From NCBI GenBank assembly GCA_034620365.1, contig JAQGEQ010000363.1, positions 310,001 to 374,000 on the forward strand: a stretch of DNA of 64,000 bases, read 5' to 3'. This stretch comes from Pegea sp. RAD2-039 (Eukaryota > Chordata > Thaliacea > Salpida > Salpidae). Within the stretch, counting starts at the first letter, position 1. Every line of letters begins with the position of its first letter. Made by a program: the position numbers and the translations under genes. A model generated the notes under the pieces. It ran no database searches. It was not told where the DNA came from and saw only the letters and a program-made list of their open reading frames with translations. This document shows, in pieces, positions 46,101-58,100 of this stretch.

Positions 46101-49100
46101 TATTAATAAAATACTAATAACTTCAATCTAACTTAAGTTTATATTCAATAAATTCAAAACTTTATTTCATTTAAAAAAATAAATTGATATTATTTTAAAA
46201 CTTATTTGAGTTTAAATGAAATAAATGTTGCACAATTCTATGTTTATTAAAATTATTCAAAAATGTCTTTTTTTCTTTTAAGTTTCAAAGATGTTTAAAA
46301 AACTATTTATTAAAAAAATTCTCATCAGTCGACAGTTTAAAAAAACTTTTGAATTAAATTTCATAAAAGTATAAAAAGAGATAAAGCTTCAAAAAAAAAA
46401 TCCAAAAAATGATTCCTAAATTTTTACCATTTTCATGCTTATCATTGACTCAGCCTTGGAGCAAATACAAACAGAATTTCCGGGTGGGAAGAAAGGTATG
46501 ATGGATGTTTAATGAATGTCATCGAAGATTCGAAAGATTATATTTATCAAAGATTCTTTAAGATTCGAATTTTTCAGGAAGAGTCAAATTTTACTTCAAT
46601 AATTCGACTTTGAGTATCCGTGAGGTGACTATTGATGATGAAGGTCTGTACAGTTGCATCCACCTAATCATTGATGGATCAGTCAGCGAAGAAGAAACAA
46701 AAGAAGAACCTAAAAGATTATGGCATCAATTAGTAGTCACAGGTTTGAGATGTTTGGATTTTTAGTGTAAACATACGACAAGTTAAAATATATTTATCTT
46801 CTTCTGGAAGAGCAATTTATTACTTTTAGAATAGCTGATAATTAATTAAAAACTTTATTTTAAATATTAAATTCAAATAGACTTATTAATATTATTTATT
46901 TACCTTATAAGAAAAAAATTAAGTTACTGGCGTTTGATTTGAAACTTAAACTTTAAGAGTTGTATTATTTGTATGATAATTATATACAAGAAATAGATTG
47001 CATATACGATAGCAATTGTTTGAAGTTTGAAGTTATTTTGATATAAAACTTAAAATGGTCACTTGCTTCAAATCTTCATTTACTTTTTTTAATATCTCCA
47101 ACTCATTAATTTGGAACTCTTTTATAAAACTTTTTGATCAGAAACTAAAAACCAAAAATTCTGATTTCTAATTTAACTGAATATTTGCGGGTTAGGTTTG
47201 CTTACAAAAAGACTTACTTGTTAGTGAGAAATCCTTCAAATAACTTCATCGTATTACAAAAGAAATCATGAAGGCGGAATCCGGCTTTCCGCTAGGTGGC
47301 GGTCTCGAACTTTTGAAATCCAAATGGAAAATAGAATTACGAATAAAGAAGAAATTAAGAGTATCAGATCTTATGAGTATAAAATCTTTTCATTTCGTTT
47401 TATTTGTTCAAACTGAAGTTACTCTGAACAGATAAGTTGTTCTAAGAAATTGAAACTATTTAAAAATTATCAAAATTGGCAGAATTAAGTCTAACATCTT
47501 TGTAGTTGTAGATTTTTATTCTAATTTTAGATCTTACAGTTTTTTCATTTGATTGAAGTTTTTTGAAATCATTCATTTAGAAAAATTAGATAGATTAAGA
47601 TGAAAGTAAAACTTAATTTCAAAATGAATTAATTTAACCAAAATTAATTAAAATCGAAATTTATTCGATATTTTAAATATCATATTTTACAATAGACTTA
47701 ATATACTTAAGAATGATAAAACTCTAACTTTAAAAGTTATCTTAATATTCTAAGTTAAATACCAGATTAATTGTTTAGATTTTTAAAACAGAAGTTCTAA
47801 AAATACTTGAAAATTATATGTCGATTAATAATTATAATTAGTTAATAAAAAATCGATAGAATGATTTATCTTTTAATTAAGTTTTTACAACTAACTTTAT
47901 AAGTTAAATGAGTTTTAATTTGGCACTTGGTAAAATTTTTAATAAAGTCCTGACGATAACAATTTCGTTTAGAACAAAATGGAACTCTTCTAAAAATTAA
48001 GTTTTCAGTAAATCAAAATTTGATGTAAAAAAATTAAATTAATTTTGCTCCTGGTCGCGTCATGTAAAAATTTTGAAAAACTCGTTTTTAAGGAGTTTTT
48101 TCACTCAGACTACTGAGTAACATTTGATTTTTAAAGAACTGAATTTCTTAAAAACAGTTAAATTCACATATTATAGTTTATTTTTAGTTAGCAACTTTGA
48201 TATAAAATATTTACATCGATAAGTCTTAAAAAATATATTAAATCAATATATTATAGATATTATATTCATTCTATTTAGCTTTTAAAAAATTTGTTTATCA
48301 TAAAATGCTGAAAAATGTTTGAAAAACTAAGAAAGAATTTTGTATTAAACAAGTTTCAACAATATTGCTTGCTCATAATATTAGTAACCACTGTTGAACC
48401 TTCGCAATTTGGTAAGTTTTATTTTTATTCATTAGATATCAAAACAAATAGAATAAATCAGTTTTATTCTGGAATTATCTTGATAAATATATAATTATAC
48501 TTTTTATTATTTAATTATTATAAATTTATTATGTGGTTGCTAGATATATGCTCCATACTTAAGTTAAACGTAATAAGTTAATATATTCCAATTTAAACTT
48601 GAAACCTTATCTCTAAGTTAAGTTTTTGCAACAGTTAAGAAACAAGTACAATGAATAATTTACAAGTCAATTTAATTTTATTGTTTTACACGAAACCAAC
48701 AGATAATTTTACTTTACATTTAAACTTATTTTATACAGTAGCCATTTCACTGAAATATTTTATTTGTATTCATGACAATTTTGTTTAGATTTTTTCAAAG
48801 TTTGAGTTGTACAAAATGTACTTTTGATAAATCTTTACCGAGTTGTTTTTCGGATAAAATTATTCTATAAAAAAATAGAGAAGACTATACTTGATTTAGC
48901 AGAAATAATCAAATTTTTACTGAATTTTTCTATTTATATCTTCTAAAATTAAATATCATAATTGAATAATGTTCTGATTTCAGTTTAACCTAATTTTTGG
49001 CAGTTGATATTTATGCAATAATATTGCGGCTTTATAAAATCAATTTGTGTGTTTAATTAGAAGATAATAATCTAATTTTAAAGGTCAAGTACTTTTAATT

Positions 49101-52100
49101 GAACATTTTTTGTTAATGTTTCAAAATTAATTTAATTAATTATTTTATCACAAAAAATCCTGAGAAGAATTTGAACATTTTGGCCTTTTTATCTTTTATG
49201 AGGTTGATAATAATGTAAACAAGCTACTAAAAAGCAATCAATCATTGGAAGTTGATAATAATTTAGCTTTGATTTAGATATCGTCTTCTGACTGAAGACA
49301 AGTTTATTTGATTTAATAGAATTTAAAGATAGAATAAAAAAGATTATTTTTTAAGTTACATTAAAGATGTGATTAAAATAGAAATAAATTTTCTGTTGTT
49401 AAATTTTTTAAATATATTTATTAATTACAAATTTTTGCTTATCAGAATTTCCTGCTTTCATGAGAACTCCTCCAAGCATGATGATTCGACAACTTGGTGA
49501 CCAATTAAAACTTAGTTGTTCTGTCATTGGACGACCTATGCCACGTGTGACATGGCAAAAAGACGGCTGGCCGTTACTAACCATCAACTCAAATGTAAAA
49601 GCATTTTTTCTTCAAACTTTAAATCAAAATTCTAATCGAAACTTTAGTGTCTTCAAATCTATTTTAGGATATCAAAACTTTGTTTAGTTAAATAAAAAGC
49701 AGACAAAAGTATAAATTCAAATGTAGATAATTGCTTTTGGTAGGTGGGTTGTTTAAGTTATTAAATATTCATGAAAGGATTTTTGTACAATGTTTCTTTT
49801 TCATTTACTAAAGTAATTCAGATCCTTCATTTGGGTGCTCCTTATAAAATCCCTTTAGTAAGTCCCACAAACTTCAGACTGTCGTCTTAAGTAAGTTATA
49901 AATCAAAATCATGATTTAAACGCTTAAATACTAGAATACTGTAGCAATTTATCATTTACACAGAAAGTAAAAATAACTTTGATTGAGGTTTGGCGTATTT
50001 GGTTTAGTCTGGAATACATTTGATGTGAAAAAGATCAAAAATTTTATGTTTTCGGAAATGTTTTGAAACAAATATTGTTTTGGTGAACAAAATGTCTTTT
50101 TTTCAAATTTGTTTCTTTTGTTCATGAAAGTTTAAAGATTGAATTTACAAGAGAAGAATTACAAGAATGATTTAAAATGTTGTAAATATTTTATTTACTT
50201 GCAAAATTACTAAGTATTTCATGAACAAGCAGTTGACTTTTATAAAATTCTCACTAAACAGTAATCATATATTAACTTTAAAATTTTATTTTTTAGGGCT
50301 AACTCTTCCTTAAACGATAATTAAAACTCTGAATAATTTACACAAAGAGTACAGATGAGAAAATAAAGTATCTTCTTCATTATCAAGTCATTTAACAACT
50401 TATCTATAAAATTAGATTTATTAAATATTTTATAAGAAGTTCAAATCACCATCATTTGTCAGCGAATGAATTAATTTGTCATTTTTAACTTTAATTTGTA
50501 ATTTTTCGTCTGACTGAACTGACAGCATAAGATTCCAGCCAACAATTTTACTAATTTATTATTTACTTTGATCTCTTATACCACCTTCCTTATTTTTCCA
50601 ACTGTTGTTTTTAATTACTACTCCATCATATACTAACCAAAAGTTTATTCCAAATTAACTTCATCTTATGAAAATCATTTATAAAAATTTTCACTTAAGT
50701 TTTCGCTAAAGATCTTCAATTATTGCAGAATGATTGGAGGATAACAGATGAAACATTGACGATAATAAGACTGAAACGAAGTGATAGAGGCGATTATGTT
50801 TGTCGCGGTAGGAACTCTATTGGTATAGTCGAACACAAGACAACAGTATTTATTGAAGGTCTGTATTGATGAAGAGTTTTTATTTTTTTAGGAGGTATAC
50901 TGATTAATTTACAATCTAATGTTTGATTTAGTGTTTCAAGATTGCGATTTTTGTTTAATGTTGATTATAAAAGATTAACTTTTAGTTGTTTTTAGTGAAA
51001 AAACATTTAAGAATGAGTAAAAATGTGAAAGATAATCCAGATTTTATTGATTCAATCGATCTTCAGTTGATTCTATTTTGTTATTCTAAATATCTTCTAC
51101 TTTTGCAGCTCCTGTGATAATCACTTCCCCTCCAAGGAATCTTACTACTAAAGAAGGTTTAGAAGCTTATTTTACTTGTAGAGCTAGCGGTTATCCCTCA
51201 AATATAACTTACACGTAAGTTATATAATCCTTAAAACTTCCAATCAAAAGTAAACATCCTTAGCTGGCTCTTCAATGATCAAGAGATCTCCCATCATAAG
51301 ACTATGAACAAACATTTCAAAGTGGTTGATGGAAGTTTGATTTTCAAGTCTGTTCGGAAAGAAGACACAAACTCAAAGATAACCTGTATTTCCTCAAACG
51401 GTCTCAATCCTTCAGCCAACGCTTCAAGTTACCTTACAGTCCAATGTGAGTTCTTAATCCAGCCACTTGATGGCGCTACAGCGAGTTGAAAACATTAATA
51501 TTGGTTTTAGTTTGGGTTTTTCCCCCATTTCTCTCCTCTACAGATATTAAATTTTCATCTTACTCGGATTGAGGAACAAATCGGATTAAAGTATCAACAT
51601 TTTGTTGATGTAAATTAAACTAAATTCAGTAACCTTCACATTTACTTTTAAAGTGTAAAACTCGAACGAATTTTCGAAATAAAAATATCTTAATAAAAAT
51701 AGTTTACTTCTATTACGCCAACATACAACTGATGACGTCACAGACGCTGCTCGAGTCATTGCGCATCAGAAGATCGTTTATGGAGGACTAAATCTTCCAC
51801 TAACAGTGAGCTGCAAGTCTGAAGCAGAACCTCCTACATCCACTATCACGTGGAAGAAAGGAGATCAACCGATCGCGAGTTACGAGAAGGTTGTTGTGAC
51901 GTCATGATGACGTCATCACTGACACGTGCAGCTTGCAGACGAATCGGGTTTATGTAAATGAGCACGGAGAGCTTCAATTCCGTCGAGTACTCCTCCAGGA
52001 TGAGCTTTTTTACTCCTGTACTCCTTACAACATCATTGGGACACATGGAGAGTCTCCTAAGATGGAACTATTGGTCCGTCCACCTCCTAGAATGGTCCAA

Positions 52101-55100
52101 AAACCCCGTGAAGAAGTCCGGGTCCAAGCAGGACAACCTTTTAACGCTTCTTGTAGTGGAAAAGGAGATCCTACTCCGAAAGTTTACTGGGAACAGGTTT
52201 GGGAGTAATCTAGAGGTAGGGATCTTTCTTTAAAGATTTCTCGATATTTCAGGAAGTTCTTGATTCTAATAAGATGAAGAAGATCTTCATCCGTAGATCT
52301 GTCGGAAGATCTTTGGTTGTCGGAAGATCGATGAAGATCGACAATGGAAGATGGAGATGTGTTGTTAACAATCAAATCACTTCAATCATTTCTTATATGA
52401 GAGTGTTAGTACTCGGTGAGACAAAATGTCGTTTTGACAAATTGGCACAACAATTCTCTCTGTAAAAAACTTCTCAAATAATTTTAAGTTTTTAAATCTG
52501 AAAGGAACCACTCCACATGTACCAACTAATATATCAGTGACGACAACTACTGATACTGCTACCATCTCTTGGGTGCCAGGTTTTGACGGTGGACTTCGTC
52601 AACACTTCCTTATTTGGTAATATTTCTTTTAATTTATTTATTTTGGTCTGTCGTTAAAAATGTTGTTGAAAGTTTGTTCAAATATAAATTAAATAATTTC
52701 AAAAATTGAAAAAAAGTTCTGATTATTGTTAAAACTCATAATTAATAGATTAATTAACGGTTTTTACAATAATGAATTTCTAATAAAACATATTTGTAAA
52801 GATTAAACTTTAATAGTTTTGTTTCAAATGTGTTAAAGTTACTTAAATTTTATCAGAGAACACATCTACTAAATCATTTTTGTTCAAATACTGACCTTTT
52901 AGAACAACCTATAAATAGGATCAAGTGAAAAAAATCTCATAAAAAAGATTAAATAGTTTAAACGTCAAACATAGACTTAAATATCTTCCAATTTCAACAA
53001 AATTTTCGACAAATATTTTTATTTCAGCCGTTTTCAATAATGTTGCTTTTCTAGAATAGATCAATACAAGATTTTTTTTTATCTCTTCTTGCTTTCCAGG
53101 TATAGAAGATCTGGGGGTGATGAATACGAATGGTTGACTTTATTCTCAAATGGCAAAAAAAGATCAGAAACACTTCATGATCTTCGACCTGAGAGTATTT
53201 ACGAGTTTCTAATCCTTCCAACTAACTCAAGGGGATCTGGTAACTTCAGTCGGACAGTTATCGCTCAAACAAAAGGTCTTCTTCGTTCTTGATTACATGA
53301 AGACACAACCAGTCCAGAATTAATGACGTAAAGACATTTATGTTGCAGCCACCCCGGTCACCAACAGTCAAATACCGACACACGAGTATATAGCGCCACC
53401 TGGTGGTCTAAATTTCTCTCTAACAAGTCAAGGACTCGTTCAGTTGAAATGGAACTCGAATCAGACATCGAAGTCGATTTTAATTGGTTTAATCATCGAG
53501 TTTAAGCATACAAATGCATCTGGACGATTCAACTTGAAGAGCAAATGGGAGAGTTTTGCGATGGTCAATAGCAGTAGGAATACTTACATCATAACCAAGG
53601 ATAGAATATTTCGAAATCATTTTTATAAGTTTCGAATATTTGGTGTTTATCACGGATTTGAAACTTATTCATTACCCAGCGAGCCTGTCCTAGTCAACAC
53701 GTCAGGTGGGCCACATCTTGTTGTCATGGCTTCAAAATCATTTTTATTTTTTAACAGGTTTTACTAAGTATCCTTTCTATGTAGCGCCCACTAGCGACGA
53801 ACGTGTAGCGATAATTTCAGGGATTATTTGTGGTGTTTTGATGATGATCATTGCAGTAGTTTGTTGTTTTGTTTGTTGTTATTTGCACCACAGATCTAAT
53901 CGAGGTACTTTAATTTTTATCTATGATTATGTTTAAAGTTTTTTCTTATTATTTTCAGAAATATGACTTGTAACTAAATTGTTGCTTAGTTCATTCATGT
54001 AAATAAATGGTTTAAGTCACAATTAGTAACATGAATTAGATTTATTAAATCTAATTACAACTTAAGCATATAATTTACACCTAATTTATAGAAATGTAAA
54101 TCTTTTTTAAGTTTAAATTACGAATAAATCGATAGAAATTGTGTATAGATTTTCACAGCGTGTAAACTGTGCAAATAATGGCGTTTTACAGAAGTTCCCT
54201 AAATTATTCGTTCTATTTTACCAACACTTTAAAAGTCTGATATTAAACCACTTTAAGCAAAGATAGAACATAACTTATTTTTAGATTATTATTCATGAGA
54301 ATCACTCACTAATATAGAATATTGATAAGAGAAAAATCTAAAATAAACTAGCAACAAATATAAAAGAAAAATCTAAAATAAACTAGCAACAAATATAAAA
54401 GAAAGAAAATAATTTTACAGCTTTTTACCAGATGCTGTTTTTGTTTTGTTTTAACCTCAAGTCACCAAAACAACTTGAAGTTTATTCAAGAATAACAATT
54501 TGATAAATTTATATGATCTTTTTACTTTCAGATTCTAGATATAAGCACAAAGTAAACGAGTCAGACTACAAAAAGTAAGTGATTTCTAACGATTCTATTT
54601 CTGTAGATACTTGTTGAGAATAAAATACATAAATTATTCAGACGTAGAAAATTCAAATTGCCAAATTATCAAGAATTTCATGTTATTGTATTTAAAATAT
54701 TTAACATGTAAAAACTGTTGCTTATGTCTTTTAGCTGTTACTAACTAAGTAACATTAAATATTTATATTCAGCGTTTTGTAGTATTTAAATGAATGAACT
54801 TCCGTCAGTAACTACTCTGATGATTTGCAGTCTGCAAAGCAAATTTATTTTAGTTTACAATCTTTGAAAATAGCTTAAGTGAATATTTTTCCTATTTGTT
54901 TTGTAGTCTAATGATTGGTCTCAATCTGTTATGTTTTTAAGTCAAGATTTCAAGGCTAGGTATCTTTAAATAACTAAGAAAAGTAAAGAGTAATTTATCA
55001 GAGTAAATATGATTCTATAGTGATTAGCTTTTTCTTATTTTCTCTGACTTTGGTTTTTGAAATTCAATTTTTAAACTACCAAGTTATTGAATTTTTATGA

Positions 55101-58100
55101 GTTTGTTAAACAAAGAAGTTTATCAGACAAATCGTTTCAAAAAACTTTCTCTTTGATTTTTTATTATTTTAATACTGACGGTTGATTCAATAATTATTTT
55201 TGCTTTATTGATCAATAAGTTTAGAGTCTTTTCTCTAACTCAATAGCCTAAAAATAATTTCAATTTTTATTACTTAAAAACTGGTCAGTATTTACATCAA
55301 GTAGTAAGTTGTTAATTTCTATTTTCATTCAATATCAAAGACCAATGCAAGATCTGTATTTCATTAATAATATTCAACAGTTTATTGAGCAAAGTTTATT
55401 GAAATAAAAACTCAACTAGAAAACTTGTTACTGCAGAATAATAATTTCTAGTTTTTCAAATTCAGAAAAAGTTTTATCAAAATATTTTTCAATAAACTTT
55501 TGTTTTGAATTTACAAAGAAGTAAAATATGTTTTCAATGAATAAATTTGAAATCAAGTCTGATCTTTGATGTTTATCTTTTTTCAAAAACAATTTTTGTA
55601 AACGATGATTCAACATTTCACATTTAAATAATTCAGTTACAAAAAACATACAAAATTGACTACAAACTCTTTATACTCTTTTAGAACATAAAATGAATTT
55701 TTCAGTAAGAAAAAATCTACCAAACATTCAGTTAGTAACTATTTCCATTCAGCATTAGTTACCAGATGGTTAGCGCAAAACTAACAGATAACTCTTCTTA
55801 TTAAAAGAGGTTCAGGCTGCAACAAAGGTAGTAGTTAAAGACGATAAAATTTGGATATGACGGGTTTAAGTTGAGAATAAAAAGGGCGCCAAAAGTTATC
55901 AACGGTTGCTATTAACGACGCTAAACCTGATAAGAAAGTTATCGGAGAAGGTTTAGATAAGCAAAACAAGTTAAGTGTTGATAGATAGGTTTGAGATTTT
56001 GTTGTGTGGCTCCGACACTATTTTATTTGATAGTTAAAATTGTGAGCTTTTTTATTTAGTAGTTGATTTACTGCTGATCATAGTTAAGTTTGCTAATAAC
56101 AACTAAAGCAAAAATTGATGGATAAACAAAATTTTATTGCATTTCTGTTGTTTATTTATTTCCAATATTTCATTTGAAACGATTTATGTCATTTCTACAA
56201 ATATTTTGAAATTATCAGCTACGTCAAAACTGTTGGAATATCAAATGTTTTTACTACGTGATAAAAAGTTGGTAATTTCCTACTTAAAGAATTTATCAAA
56301 TATTCAAATGAAAAGTAATTTAATCTAGTTGTAATCATTAAATATTTAAGTTAGATGTATTACAAAAATAAAACATGATTTAAATCGTCTTAAAACCGAA
56401 CTTTCTATTTTAGACTTAAAATCAATGATTTATTTGATAGCTAAATTATTCATTTAATAAGAATTAAAATAACTAAACCAAAAGTCTTTAAACTAACAAT
56501 TTATGAAAATTGCAAAAGAGCTAGACTTAAGGATTTTTAATTAAATTAACTTTTGTTTATAAATAAATATTGTTAGTAGCAAAGCTTAAACAACTCGGTC
56601 TATGATACTAATTTTAGATACTTTTTCGTCCAAAAGCTGATATCAAATAATATTTTAGCAAGTAAATGAAATAATTCATAATATTTCTTAAATTCTGAAA
56701 ACTACTTTAACGTTAAAAATGAAGTTAAGATGAAATCGATAAATAGTTAAATCCCTTTTGGGTTTACAGCCTCATGTGACTAAGAAAAGAAATTTTTAAT
56801 TCAGCATTTCTAATTTCTAAGAGATTTAGTGGCCGGTAGCACTTTGAACTATCCTTCAAACGCGTAAACACTTCATTGCAACTTAAAAATTACTTTTAAT
56901 TTTTCTTGTTTTTTTGGCTTTTTAAGAAGATAATAGAATAGTTCAAAAGGTCGTGACTCGCTTTTACCAATTTCAAACAGACTTATTTTATTGTTAACGT
57001 AAACTTTTTGTCTTCAATGATTATCAAATTTAGTCATATTACGGGCGATTGCCTTTGCTCAAGTCAGTTACTTATGAAATATTCTAAAAGTATAAGGTTG
57101 CTTAAGAGGTGTAAGCAAATTTTTTAAGTATTTTGTTCCAAAGTTTTTTTAGTCATAAAAAAAGCACAACTGTTTTGCAAATTAGTTTATGTTTTTTTAA
57201 AATCTTGTACTGTAAGAAGGTTAATTGTAGTCAGTTTTTTAGAATTTCACTTTGTTTATTATTTTGAATATCAAAAGTCAAAGTAAATTGATTTTTTTTT
57301 TTTTGTAACTTGTCATGAAAATAGCTATAAATATACTTATGATCAATAAATTTTGACTAAAGCGTATTACTCATAAATCAATTTAATAGTAGTTTATAAA
57401 ATTTTCAAAATAGTTTTTTAACATTTTTCTAACGTTGATTTGAGTATATTTTTTATAAGACCGTTTTTGGGTATATTTTTCTCTTAAATTTTAAAAATCG
57501 TTACAAAAATTGTGAAATGACTAAATTTTCTGCCATACTTATGTAATTAGCCAAGAAATTATTTTTTAACTGAAAGTTTTGAGTATAATTTTTTGAAAAT
57601 ATGACATGTAGCTTATAGATAGGTGTAAATTTACTGATGACATATACATTTTAAAAGTTGTTTAATCATCGAATTATTTTTTCTGCTGTCATAAACTAAT
57701 CTTTTTAATCATTGAAAAGTTTCTACAAATATTTAGGTCTTCAATTTAATAGTTTCATTATTTTGATTTTCAATTATGCCATTAAAGTTTAAGAAGCTTA
57801 AAAGGTAAAATGTTCAGCTGAAAATTGTTTATTTTTTTATTTAGTCAAAAATATATCGATAAACTTTAAATAAGTTCATGTTTTACAGTTTTAGACAGAT
57901 AGAAAAAAAAATTGAATAAATTTGTACGTTAAGCTCTTTTCAAAATTGTAAAAATATATTTTTTTTTAGTATTCTAACTTTCCGGAAAAAAGCTCAAATT
58001 TGGAATGATTCTGATGAAAATTTGGAAACATTAAATTCAGATCGTAAAAATGGTAATTTCGTTGAAGTCACGAAATAAATATTTAAATTTTTGTAACTGA

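Noticed and set aside
55428-55649. 73-codon minus-strand ORF in an IGSF9 intron
   Set aside because: Low-complexity Phe/Lys/Asn-rich translation with no motif or promoter.
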